Notes: generated by a model not told the origin, from the letters alone. Shown: positions 1-6,687, counted from the stretch's first letter. The stretch: 11,371 bases of DNA from Actinomycetes bacterium (GCA_021846485.1 JAJZWW010000073.1:1-11371), one strand, 5' to 3'. Made by a program: numbers and translations.

Positions 1-224
1 ATCACCACGACCTGCTCGCGTCGCCACCCCAACCCCACCGCTCGCTCAACCAGCTCGTACTGACGTTGTTGGCTCTCGACGTTGCGCAGGACTTGGCCGG
101 GACTGGATTGGCGGACATAGACCACAGTTCTTTTGGGGTCAGCGGGGACCTCCGCCACACCCGGCGGAACGAGGTTTTGGCAGTGCTGGAAGCCGTCTGT
201 TGGGTTGATGGTCACACCCCACAC
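1..224 (-). CDS. Serine recombinase (resolvase/invertase catalytic domain), N-terminus replaced by transposon end; runs off window
   Basis: Reading the minus strand, the frame gives YVRQSSPGQVLRNVESQQRQ followed by YELVERAVGLGWRREQVVVI. This is the start of a resolvase catalytic domain, with the nucleophilic serine in YVRQS (residue 40 from the GTG at 224). Only the part encoded by 127-1 belongs to the original gene; 128-224 is the left end of the inserted Tn554-like element and adds about 32 residues in frame. Two GTG starts are possible: 224, with AGGA 10 nt upstream, and 215. The original start lies at 4688 on the far side of the insertion. The family makes large serine recombinases with a resolvase domain, a recombinase domain and usually a zinc ribbon, which would lie outside the window. 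Whether the chimera is expressed is inference. Confidence 0.8.
   Translation of the reverse strand, partial: MWGVTINPTDGFQHCQNLVPPGVAEVPADPKRTVVYVRQSSPGQVLRNVESQQRQYELVERAVGLGWRREQVVV
128..140 (+). repeat. Left terminal inverted repeat of the Tn554-like element
   Basis: TTCTTTTGGGGTC at 128-140 is the exact reverse complement of GACCCCAAAAGAA at 4618-4630. Similarity continues weakly inward (AGCGGGGACC on the left, GCGGGGGAAG on the right strand read inward). It probably forms the core-binding arm for TnpA and TnpB. Confidence 0.85.
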
Positions 225-226
225 GT

Positions 227-1420
227 ATGTTCGGTCCTGTGGAGTTCTGGGCTCAGCGTACGGTCTCGCCTCTCGATGGGCGGGAGGGCTGGACGGTGGT
301 CGACGACCACTACGTGGAGCACCGTCGGGCCGGCGAGTACCTGCGTGTGCTCGTCGACGGCGAAGGCCGTTCGCCGGGAACGGCTCGGACCTATGCAGGG
401 CGGCTGGCTCTCTACTTGACCTGGACGGCGGGGGCCGGGGTGGAGGAGTTGTCGCCGACCGTCGAGCAGCTGGCTGGCTTCGCCCGCTGGCTGGAGCGCA
501 CTCCCTCGCGCAAGCATCGGCCGGGCGGCAACCGGCGGCGAGACCCGGGCGCGAACGTGTCGACTTTGGCTCCGGCCCGTTCGCCAGCGACCGTGGACGG
601 GATCTTGATCACCGCCGTCGAGTTTGTTCGCTTCGCTGCTTCACGTGGCTGGAGCGATGCAGCGACGGCCGGGGCGTTGAGTGTGCGAGCAGAGCTGCGG
701 TTCCTCCCGGCGCGCTGGGATCGAGGGGAGCGGACCGGCCGCCCTGTGGTCCAGCGCCGCAGGGTCCGCCGCTGGCGGGTGGAGCAGGCACCTGCCACCT
801 TGACCAGGGAACAGGTGGGTGCCTTGGTGGACGCCTGTGCCAACGTCCGGGACCGTTTCGTGGTCGAGGCTCTTTACGCCACCGGGCTGCGGGTGGCGGA
901 ACTGTGCGGGCTTCGCCTGGCGGATCTGCACTTGGTGCCTTCTGCGGTCCATCTGGGCTGCAAGGTCGCCGGGCCACATCTGCACGTGCTGCGCCGTGAG
1001 GACAACGAGAACCGGGCGTTGGCGAAGTCTGCCTACCCGCGGGTGGTGCCGCTGACCAAGGACCTGGTGTGGCTGCACGACGCCTATCGCGCCGAGCGCG
1101 ACGCGCTGGCCGAGGCGGTCGGGAGCGACTACTTGCTGGTGAATCTTTGGCGGGCGCCGCGGGGGCGGGCGTTGTCGGTGGGCTCGGTGGAGGAGCTGTT
1201 CGTGCGCCTGTCGGCCAAGGTGGGCTTCCGGGCCCGCCCGCACATGCTGCGTCACAGCTTCGCGTCGGAGGTGGCGTTGGCGACCAAGGACCCGGCGCTG
1301 GTCAAGGAGCTTCTCGGGCATGCTTCTGTCAGTTCGAGCGACGTGTACATGCACTGTCGGTGGGCTGACATGCGAGCCGCAGTCGACGCCCACGGTCGAG
1401 GCGCAGGAGGTGTGCGGTGA
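227..1420 (+). CDS. tnpA: Tyrosine recombinase TnpA of a Tn554-like element
   Basis: A 397-residue site-specific integrase. The N-terminal SAM-like core-binding domain spans roughly residues 25-150, and the catalytic domain roughly 185-385. The full catalytic set is visible: R222 in ATGLRVAEL, K267 in the beta-hairpin, H339 and R342 in HMLRHSFAS, H365 in LLGHASVS and nucleophile Y374 in DVYMH, with the normal 9-residue H-to-Y spacing. It should cleave and join the element ends together with TnpB. The ATG at 227 has no obvious ribosome binding site; a GTG at 296 with GGGAGGG 7 nt upstream is a credible alternative that would remove 23 non-conserved residues. The stop overlaps the tnpB start as GTGA, indicating translational coupling. 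Nothing suggests inactivation. Confidence 0.93.
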   Translation: MFGPVEFWAQRTVSPLDGREGWTVVDDHYVEHRRAGEYLRVLVDGEGRSPGTARTYAGRLALYLTWTAGAGVEELSPTVEQLAGFARWLERTPSRKHRPGGNRRRDPGANVSTLAPARSPATVDGILITAVEFVRFAASRGWSDAATAGALSVRAELRFLPARWDRGERTGRPVVQRRRVRRWRVEQAPATLTREQVGALVDACANVRDRFVVEALYATGLRVAELCGLRLADLHLVPSAVHLGCKVAGPHLHVLRREDNENRALAKSAYPRVVPLTKDLVWLHDAYRAERDALAEAVGSDYLLVNLWRAPRGRALSVGSVEELFVRLSAKVGFRARPHMLRHSFASEVALATKDPALVKELLGHASVSSSDVYMHCRWADMRAAVDAHGRGAGGVR

Positions 1421-3927
1421 GCCGACGCGCAGCCGCCGCGCTGGCTGACTTGTCGGTGGTCGTTCCCGCGCCGGTGCCGGCCGACTGGCGGATGGAGCGG
1501 ATCGCCTCGCTGATCGACGAGCGCTGGTTGGCCGGCGAGTGGGACGCCCAGCGGTTCGTACTCATCCCCGACCCCGAGGGTCGTCTGTCGAGAGACCGCC
1601 CCTGCGTGGTGGCGGGCTGTCGCAACGTTCGCCGGGGGATCGACCCGCTCTGCCATGCTCACCGGCGCCGTTTCGACCGTTCTGGCCGTGACGACGTGGA
1701 GGCGTGGCTGACGACCGACGGGCCCCTGTTCAAACGCCGGTGGGTGTCGGAGGAGACCTGCATCGTCACCGGCGAGGGTCGCGATCTGTGTCCCCGGCCC
1801 GCCGCGGGTCGCTGGCAGCTGTGTCACGCACACGACACGACCTGGCGGGAGCAGCGATCTGCAGGGACGTCGTTCGAGGAGTTCCTCCGTCACGCCCGGC
1901 CGCTGCCCGGCTTCGGTCCCTGTGCGGTGGCGTCGTGCTATCTGGCCGCCGCCCACAAAAGGGTCCGGCTGTGCGAGCTGCACGATCGTCTTTGGCACGA
2001 CGCCGGATGCCCCCGAGGCGCCGCCTTCGAGGCGTGGGCGGCCCGGGCCCGTCAGCCGGTCAACCATCGCGTTCTGTCCCTGCGAGGGCTGCCAGAGCTG
2101 GTGCGCCTGGAGTTGCTCTACGCCATCGGCTGCCGGGCCAACGAGCAGGTGCGCACCGCGACGGGCAACATGCGCCGCTACGTCGACGAGTTGCTGGCCT
2201 CGGGTGTCGGCTCGGTCCTCGAGTTCGACCTGGCCGGCTTCGACCCGTCCGGCAACCGTGACTGGGGCCGCTTCGCCCGCTTCAGCGTCGACCGGGTCCG
2301 CCTGGCCTATGGCGATGCCGGCTCCGAGCGGGCCGTCGAGGTGTGGGACCTGCGCCATTTCGGCGCTTCGGGGCGCCTCGATTTCTCTCACATCCTCCAG
2401 CCGTGGTTGCGCGAAGCGACCAAGGCGTGGGCGGCCTCCGCTCTGGCCAACCGCAACCACCAGATGGTCCGCGCCCGGGTCCACGCCGTCGCCGTGCTTT
2501 CCGAGATCCTCTCCGGCAGTCCCGGCGGTGGTCGCGACCCGTCGGGCCTGTCACGGGCCGACGTCGACCGGTTCCTGATCCGGGTGCGGCAGGCCTCCTC
2601 GCCGACCACCGGCCAGCCCTACAGCCCCCGGCGGGCAGCGAGCATCGTCGAGGACTGCGCCTTCGTGCTGCGAGAGGCACGCGAGATGGGCCTGCTTCCC
2701 GATCTGGCGCCGACGTTCGCCATCCGCCGAGGCGACGGCGGACGCAAGGTCCGAGACGAGGAGCCAGGCCGGGCCCTACCCGCTCACGTCGTCGCCCAGC
2801 TCGACGCTCAACTGGGGATCTTGCGCGGCGTGCCCGGCTCGGTCGGCGGCCCGGCGCATCGAAGTCTCGGGGTGCTCGGCGAGCGTGCTGGCGACATGGC
2901 GGTGCTCTCCTACCTGTTGTTGAAGGGCACCGGCCGGCGGGTGGGCGAGGTGGCCAGCTTGCACCTCGAGTGCCTCGATGTCGACGAGACCGCCAAGGCG
3001 GTGCTGATCTACGACAACCACAAGGCGATGCGCATGCGCCGGCGTCTCCCGCTCGCCGACTCGGCCCTGGTCGAGGCGATCCGCTCCCAGCAGACCTGGG
3101 TGAGAAGCCGCTTCCCCGACACGGCCCCGGCCGACCTGTGGCTGCTGCCGAGAGGGACCCGCAACGCCACCGGCACGGCGCATGTCCCCGCCGGCCAGCT
3201 GGCCATGTGGATGAGGGTCTGGGTGTCTCGCATCGCTCGCATCGACGCGGGCGGCGTCGATCCCACGGGCGAGCCCGTCGCCTTCGCCCGCTCGGCGATC
3301 CATCCCCACGCCTTCCGTCACACCTACGCCCAAACCCTGGCCGACCAAGGGGTCGCCGCGCCGGTGCTGCGCGACCTGATGGACCATCGCAGCATCGACA
3401 CCACCATGGGCTACTACTCGGTGGGCGACGCCAAGAAGCGCGCCGCCATGGAACTGCTCGCCCGCCACACCATCGACAACCGCGGCACCGTCCGTCCCCT
3501 CGACGGTGAGCCGTCTCGTGTCGCCCAGCTGCGAGAGGAGCTGAGCTGGGTGGCGGTCCCGATGGGCAAGTGCTCCGAGCCCACGAATGTCCGAGCGGGA
3601 GGAGGGGCCTGCCCCATCCGCTACCAGTGCGCCGGATGCCCCCACTTCGAGTCCGACCCCTCATACCTGCCCGAGCTGATGACCTACGCCGACCAGCTGC
3701 GCCGAGAACGCGAAGCCATGATCGCCGTCGACGCCACCGAGTGGGTGATCGCCAACGTCACCGGCCAGCTCGAGGTCATCGTCGGCCACGTCCGCCGCCA
3801 CGAGGCTTTCCTCGAGCGCCTGGGGTCCACTGAGCGCGCAGCGATCGACCAGGCTTCAGCCACGCTGCGCAAGGCCCGCCAGGCCGTTCCCGTCGCCTTC
3901 GGCCGCCGAGGGGTCAGGCCGTCGTGA
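1417..3927 (+). CDS. tnpB: Large tyrosine recombinase TnpB of a Tn554-like element, with N-terminal Cys/His repeats
   Basis: An 836-residue protein, longer than classical Tn554 TnpB (about 630). The catalytic domain is C-terminal: R508 in GTGRRVGEV, K536 as the likely hairpin lysine, H631 and R634 in HAFRHTYA, H657 in LMDHRSI and Y666 in MGYYSVG. A cysteine cluster after the active site (C719, C732, C738, C741, in ACPIRYQCAGCPHF) is typical of TnpB-like recombinases. Residues 63-198 hold three repeated Cys/His units (CVVAGC..LCHAH, C115/C125..LCHAH, CAVASC..LCELH) that look like zinc fingers and probably bind DNA; this is inference. The GTG start lies in the GTGA overlap with tnpA, and its end overlaps tnpC in the same way. 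The frame is intact throughout. Confidence 0.92.
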   Translation: MSRRAAAALADLSVVVPAPVPADWRMERIASLIDERWLAGEWDAQRFVLIPDPEGRLSRDRPCVVAGCRNVRRGIDPLCHAHRRRFDRSGRDDVEAWLTTDGPLFKRRWVSEETCIVTGEGRDLCPRPAAGRWQLCHAHDTTWREQRSAGTSFEEFLRHARPLPGFGPCAVASCYLAAAHKRVRLCELHDRLWHDAGCPRGAAFEAWAARARQPVNHRVLSLRGLPELVRLELLYAIGCRANEQVRTATGNMRRYVDELLASGVGSVLEFDLAGFDPSGNRDWGRFARFSVDRVRLAYGDAGSERAVEVWDLRHFGASGRLDFSHILQPWLREATKAWAASALANRNHQMVRARVHAVAVLSEILSGSPGGGRDPSGLSRADVDRFLIRVRQASSPTTGQPYSPRRAASIVEDCAFVLREAREMGLLPDLAPTFAIRRGDGGRKVRDEEPGRALPAHVVAQLDAQLGILRGVPGSVGGPAHRSLGVLGERAGDMAVLSYLLLKGTGRRVGEVASLHLECLDVDETAKAVLIYDNHKAMRMRRRLPLADSALVEAIRSQQTWVRSRFPDTAPADLWLLPRGTRNATGTAHVPAGQLAMWMRVWVSRIARIDAGGVDPTGEPVAFARSAIHPHAFRHTYAQTLADQGVAAPVLRDLMDHRSIDTTMGYYSVGDAKKRAAMELLARHTIDNRGTVRPLDGEPSRVAQLREELSWVAVPMGKCSEPTNVRAGGGACPIRYQCAGCPHFESDPSYLPELMTYADQLRREREAMIAVDATEWVIANVTGQLEVIVGHVRRHEAFLERLGSTERAAIDQASATLRKARQAVPVAFGRRGVRPS

Positions 3928-4568
3928 CCGACAACAGCCAGGCCCTCAAACAGGCACGCCGCCAGGACAGCAACACCAAGCGCCGACGGGCCAGTGACGC
4001 CCTCGACGCCATGATCGAGGCCGGCGAACCGATCACCTTCCCCGCCGTCGCCCGCCGGGCGGGGGTGTCGGTGTCGCTGCTCTACGCCGACCCAGCCCTG
4101 GCAGGCCGCCTGTCGGAGGCTCGCCGTCGCCAACGCGGCGCCGGGGCCGACCGAGCCTGGCGCCTGCCGGCACGCTCACTCGTCACCGAGCAGAGCCTGC
4201 GTGCCGACCTGGCCAACGCCAAGGACCAAACCCGGCGCTTGAACGAAGAGATGACCTTGATGCGTGAGCGGCTGGCGCGCGGCTTCGGAGCCGAGGCAGA
4301 CACGGCCAACGGCCGGGCGACCAGCCCGCTGATCGACCAGCTCGAACAGCGCGCCGCCGACCTCGAAGCGGACAACGCCCAACTACGACAAGACGTCGCG
4401 AAGCTCGAAAGGGATCTCCGGGAGGCGAACGACACCCTCGACGCGGCCCGGGCCATGAACCGTGAGCTCATGGCCGACATCAATCGCCCCGGCCAACGCG
4501 AAGCCGCGCTACCCGCACCGACGACAAGCCGGCCACCGAGGAGCCGCCGGTCCCCGTCCTCAGTGTGA
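3924..4568 (+). CDS. tnpC: TnpC-like accessory protein (DUF6262 type), HTH plus coiled coil
   Basis: A 214-residue basic, soluble protein. Residues about 36-60 (ITFPAVARRAGVSVSLLY) form a helix-turn-helix, and residues about 92-118 and 136-187 are rich in heptad-like E/L/R/D patterns that predict a coiled coil; the last 25 residues are Pro/Arg/Ser-rich and disordered. I recognise the DUF6262 family, the usual third gene of Tn554-like operons. In Tn554, TnpC is an accessory factor that influences efficiency and orientation of transposition. The GTG start overlaps the tnpB stop as GTGA, so it is probably translationally coupled. The stop lies 49 bp before the right inverted repeat, making it the last gene of the element. 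Confidence 0.88.
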   Translation: MTDNSQALKQARRQDSNTKRRRASDALDAMIEAGEPITFPAVARRAGVSVSLLYADPALAGRLSEARRRQRGAGADRAWRLPARSLVTEQSLRADLANAKDQTRRLNEEMTLMRERLARGFGAEADTANGRATSPLIDQLEQRAADLEADNAQLRQDVAKLERDLREANDTLDAARAMNRELMADINRPGQREAALPAPTTSRPPRSRRSPSSV

Positions 4569-4688
4569 CCTACGTCCAGCACACAAGACCACGCCGCTGA
4601 CCAGGGGCTTCCCCCGCGACCCCAAAAGAAGATAGGCGTCCCGGCGGAGGTGGTCCGCGGTGGCCTTGGTCGAGGCGTCAGTCATCAT
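4560..4688 (-). pseudogene. 5' stub of the split serine recombinase
   Basis: The stub starts at ATG 4688 (a second ATG follows at 4685) with an ACGGAG-like binding site upstream and reads MMTDASTKATADHLRRDAYL. It then enters the inserted element and stops at 4560 after 22 foreign residues. The pattern HLxRDAYLYVRQS is characteristic of the N-terminus of this recombinase class; here the YVRQS part lies at the other end of the insertion (119-105). The stub begins 22 bp after the stop of the preceding gene, so it sits in the same transcript as the accessory and HTH genes. The 42-residue product would have no catalytic residue. Confidence 0.82.
4618..4630 (+). repeat. Right terminal inverted repeat of the Tn554-like element
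   Basis: GACCCCAAAAGAA, an exact inverted copy of 128-140. Immediately outside it (4631 onward) begins the N-terminal coding stub of the split serine recombinase, read on the minus strand. A short GGGG-CTT-CCCC hairpin just inside the end could serve as a weak terminator for the operon. Confidence 0.85.
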
Positions 4689-4710
4689 CGTATGGGACTC
4701 CGTTCGTGGG

Positions 4711-5055
4711 TCACGATGCGGCCGGTTGGGCATGGGCGAGGGCCATCTGGGCGAGCACGGCGACGATCTGGCCGGCGTGAGGCAGGGACGTCAGCGCTGC
4801 GGGGACTGCGGCTGGTTGGGGAGGCGACGGGATCGAGGGGGCGGATACGGCATCGGGCGCTGGCGTCCCTGCGTCGGGGGCCGGCCCGGGGGCGGTCCAC
4901 GCGGCCATCCAGGCCGCCATCCCCCGCCCGACCAGCAGGGCGTGACCGAGACGCCAACCCTCCGGCCGGCCCGCCGCCACCGCGGAGCGCAGCGCCTCAT
5001 AGCCGGCGACCACGGCGGCCGGATCGGCCCCCGGCCGCTCGTCGGGCTCAACCAC
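4711..5055 (-). CDS. Short accessory protein of the serine-recombinase element
   Basis: A soluble protein of about 114 residues. Its first half is recognisable from similar elements (AVVAGYEALRSAV, then GWRLGHALLVGRGMAAWMA). A Pro/Ala-rich linker follows, and then a helix, GQIVAVLAQMALAHA. I know of no established function. I chose the GTG at 5055 because it overlaps the end of the HTH gene by only 8 bp; the upstream ATG at 5100 would give 129 residues but a 53-bp overlap with a Pro/Gly-rich extension. Its position between the HTH gene and the recombinase implies co-transcription and a role in recombination or its control. Confidence 0.68.
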   Translation of the reverse strand: MVEPDERPGADPAAVVAGYEALRSAVAAGRPEGWRLGHALLVGRGMAAWMAAWTAPGPAPDAGTPAPDAVSAPSIPSPPQPAAVPAALTSLPHAGQIVAVLAQMALAHAQPAAS

Positions 5056-5524
5056 TTTTGGGGCTCCGGGCGGCCTCCCGGCGGGCCAGGGCACGCTCAA
5101 TGGAGCGGGGGTGGACCGACACCCCGAAGGACCGGGCCACCGCGGCGGCCAGATCCGCCGGGCGCAGCCCCGGGTCCGCCCGGCGCAGGCCCTCCAGGTG
5201 GTCGAGGACCTCGTCGGTCAGCTTGTGTGCCCCCCGAGGCCCGGGCTTGGCTGGCAACAAGCCAGCCAAGCCGCCCTCGGCCAAAGCGGCCGCCGCGGTG
5301 TAGAAGGACTGCCGGGACATCCCGAAGGCGCCGGCGGCGGCCACCACCGAAGCCCCCTCGGCCTCCACCCGGCGCACCATCTCGTATTTCACCTGCACCA
5401 GGTCGCGGGCATCGAAGAACTCCGAAGACACGAAGGCGTCGTCGGAGACCGCCTCGGGGTGCGGGTTGAGCGTGTGCGACGCGGCCAGCTCGCCGGCCTT
5501 CCCGTCGGTCTTCCCCCGAGCCAT
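5048..5524 (-). CDS. Helix-turn-helix protein of the serine-recombinase element
   Basis: A 158-residue DNA-binding protein. Residues about 38-75 (VKYEMVRRVEAEG, then AAGAFGMSRQSFYTAAAALA) form a homeodomain-like transposase-type HTH. A second winged or HTH segment follows at about 100-150 (LTDEVLDHLEGL ... FGVSVHPRSIERALAR). The double HTH resembles the N-terminal DNA-binding half of IS630/IS481-type transposases without any DDE domain. It probably binds the element ends or regulates the recombinase. The ATG at 5524 is preceded by GGGAGGA, which fixes the start; the ATG at 5542 would place that site inside the gene. It is the second gene of the minus-strand set, 174 bp after the DUF5372-like gene. 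Confidence 0.8.
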   Translation of the reverse strand: MARGKTDGKAGELAASHTLNPHPEAVSDDAFVSSEFFDARDLVQVKYEMVRRVEAEGASVVAAAGAFGMSRQSFYTAAAALAEGGLAGLLPAKPGPRGAHKLTDEVLDHLEGLRRADPGLRPADLAAAVARSFGVSVHPRSIERALARREAARSPKSG

Positions 5525-5527
5525 GCT

Positions 5528-5534
5528 TCCTCCC
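5528..5534 (-). promoter_or_regulatory. Ribosome binding site deciding the HTH gene start
   Basis: GGGAGGA on the minus strand, 3 nt before the ATG at 5524. It is the strongest Shine-Dalgarno match in the minus-strand set and rules against the longer start at 5542. Confidence 0.65.
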
Positions 5535-5698
5535 TCGTGCAAGTGATGTCCAGACGATTAAGCTCCTCCTGTGCCCGAGAGTGGCGGCAATCGACCCGGT
5601 GATCGCCAGCGTCACAATGATCTGTAGACATATTGACTCGATCCGGTCACTTGGAGCTCGACCGGCCCTGAGGCACTTCGGCATAATCCGCTGGACGC

Positions 5699-5989
5699 TC
5701 ACGGCGTCATCCGCTTGACAGAGCCCGTCCCATCGGCCGACGGCCCGGCCCTCAGGCGGGACACCAGATCCGCGAGCTCCACCAGGTCCGCGACATGGAA
5801 CGGCGAGCGGCCCGCCGCCACCACCATGAACGGGTCGGGGCCAAGCGCGTCGGTCCACTCCGCAGGCAGGCACACGAGCTCCCCGCCCTCGTCGTAGAAG
5901 TAGACCCGATCCAGCTGCCAGTTCTTGCGCCGCTTGACGAACTCGAACTCTTGGCCGGCCAGAGGATGGAACGGGTGTGTCACCCGCAC
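5699..5989 (-). CDS. DUF5372 (Y4bD/Y4pK-like) small protein
   Basis: A 96-residue protein beginning MRVTHPFHPLAGQEFEFVKR, with RVYFYDEGGELVCLPAEWTD and DPFMVVAAGRSPFHVADLVE further on. I recognise the family as DUF5372, found next to serine-recombinase mobile elements. It appears to be a small beta-rich fold with a C-terminal helix; no catalytic motif is visible and the function is unknown. The GTG at 5989 starts the conserved part directly; another GTG lies two codons later. There is no clear ribosome binding site, perhaps because its upstream region was changed where the element meets the ISL3 remnant. It is the first gene of the minus-strand set. Confidence 0.78.
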   Translation of the reverse strand: MRVTHPFHPLAGQEFEFVKRRKNWQLDRVYFYDEGGELVCLPAEWTDALGPDPFMVVAAGRSPFHVADLVELADLVSRLRAGPSADGTGSVKRMTP

Positions 5990-6030
5990 CAGCAGCGGAC
6001 CGCTCAGATCCCTGGCATCAGGTGCATTCG

Positions 6031-6213
6031 ACGACTCGCTCCAACGCGCTCGCCGAGTCGACCAACACCAAGATCCGGGTCCTCACCCGTGTCGCGTTCG
6101 GGTTCCGCTCCTCAGAGGGGCTCATCGCGATGGCCATGCTCGCGGTCGGCGGCGCCTGCCCCGACCTGCCCGGCCGCAACCGGCCTCTCACCGACCTGCC
6201 ACTCGCCGCCTGA
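6031..6213 (+). pseudogene. C-terminal remnant of an ISL3-family transposase
   Basis: From about 6040 the plus strand reads SNALAESTNTKIRVLTRVAF, then GFRSSEGLIAMAMLAVGG and LPGR before the stop at 6211-6213. This is the C-terminal end of ISL3 transposases, including the ESTNTKIR motif around the third acidic catalytic residue (the E of LAEST). A full ISL3 transposase has about 400-440 residues; fewer than 60 remain. Upstream the frame enters the antisense of the DUF5372-like gene and loses similarity, so the transposase was probably cut by arrival of the serine-recombinase element or by deletion. No other part of it is in the window. Confidence 0.8.
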
Positions 6214-6220
6214 TGGGATG

Positions 6221-6242
6221 CAGGAGCGCAGCGCTGCTCCTG
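6221..6242 (+). terminator. Hairpin after the ISL3 remnant
   Basis: CAGGAGC (6221-6227) and GCTCCTG (6236-6242) form a 7-bp stem with an 8-nt loop, starting 8 nt after the transposase stop. It lacks a U tract, so it could be a non-canonical terminator or part of the old IS end. Confidence 0.35.
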
Positions 6243-6297
6243 GGTGAGAGGCCCAGATGCTGCGATTGGCCTACAGGCCGAGCGAGGAGAGCCTGCC

Positions 6298-6468
6298 GTG
6301 TCGGTCGATGCCGTGGTCGTGATTCACGAGTGCCCGAGCTGCGAGGAGCGTCTGGTGGAGCGGCGCTGCCCGGATTGCAAAGTGTTCTGCCGGCGATTGG
6401 GGGAAGGGGGCTGCTGCCCGGGTTGCGGTGAGATCGTCTTGGCGGCCGAGCTCGGGGCGGGGTGTTGA
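6298..6468 (+). CDS. Cysteine-rich zinc-ribbon-like mini-protein
   Basis: A 56-residue protein with CxxC pairs at C12/C15, C24/C27 and C40/C43, plus C31 and C39 (ECPSCEE, RRCPDCKVFCRR, GGCCPGCGE). Such spacing is typical of small zinc-binding or rubredoxin-like folds. The GTG at 6298 is preceded by GAGGAGA with 7-nt spacing; a longer frame opens at 6244 but has no such site and no conserved look. It has no signal peptide or membrane segment. I do not recognise a named family. It lies just after the transposase remnant and alone on its transcript, so it may be a passenger of the former IS region. Function unknown. Confidence 0.6.
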   Translation: MSVDAVVVIHECPSCEERLVERRCPDCKVFCRRLGEGGCCPGCGEIVLAAELGAGC

Positions 6469-6668
6469 GCGGGTGGCTGTCCGGGGCGTCGGTGGTGGCT
6501 GTCTCGCCGGTGTCGGCTCAGGCTCGGAGGCGGCTGGGAAGACGCAAGGGGGTCGGCTGGGAGGCTGGTGGCGGTGAGGTCGGGTGCTGGTGGCTGCGAG
6601 GGTGGGGGACTCTGCGGGTCGGGAACGCCCGGGCGGGTTGCGCACGGACCCGCGGTGATCGGGCTGGT

Positions 6669-6687
6669 GCTGGGGGAGACCCCCAGC
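6669..6687. repeat. 8-bp perfect hairpin with 3-nt loop
   Basis: GCTGGGGG-AGA-CCCCCAGC, followed on the plus strand by a C run instead of a U run. It is very stable as RNA and could block transcription from either side, although a standard intrinsic terminator would need a U tract. Confidence 0.6.

Larger units (their letters stand above)
128..4630 (+). mobile_element. Tn554-like transposon (tnpA-tnpB-tnpC) inserted in a serine recombinase gene
   Basis: The element is delimited by a perfect 13-bp inverted repeat, 128-140 and 4618-4630, and contains a three-gene operon typical of Tn554: two tyrosine recombinases and a small HTH/coiled-coil protein. The flanks identify the target. The minus strand right of 4630 encodes MMTDASTKATADHLRRDAYL, and the minus strand left of 128 continues with YVRQSSPGQV, so the two halves of one serine recombinase gene are separated by exactly this segment. 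There is no resistance or other cargo, so this is a minimal element. An excised circle would bring the two 13-bp arms together around a spacer of about 6-8 bp, the layout of a tyrosine recombinase core site. Confidence 0.88.
1..5989 (-). mobile_element. Serine-recombinase element of the y4bA-D type, interrupted and partial
   Basis: Four minus-strand genes in the order DUF5372-like protein, HTH protein, short accessory protein and serine recombinase form a compact set, with an overlap between the second and third and 22 bp between the third and fourth. I recognise the set as that of the y4bA-D/y4pH-K genes of rhizobial plasmids, which also occurs in actinobacteria; that assignment is from memory of the families. 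The element is broken by the 128-4630 insertion and runs off the left edge, so only one of its ends could lie in the window. Its right boundary should fall between the DUF5372 start (5989) and the ISL3 transposase remnant (about 6040); I see no clear terminal repeat there. Confidence 0.6.

Noticed and set aside
5053..5065. CACTTTTGGGGCT resembles the 13-bp transposon end
   Set aside because: Only the nine-base core CTTTTGGGG matches, it lies within overlapping coding sequence, and no partner repeat is near it.
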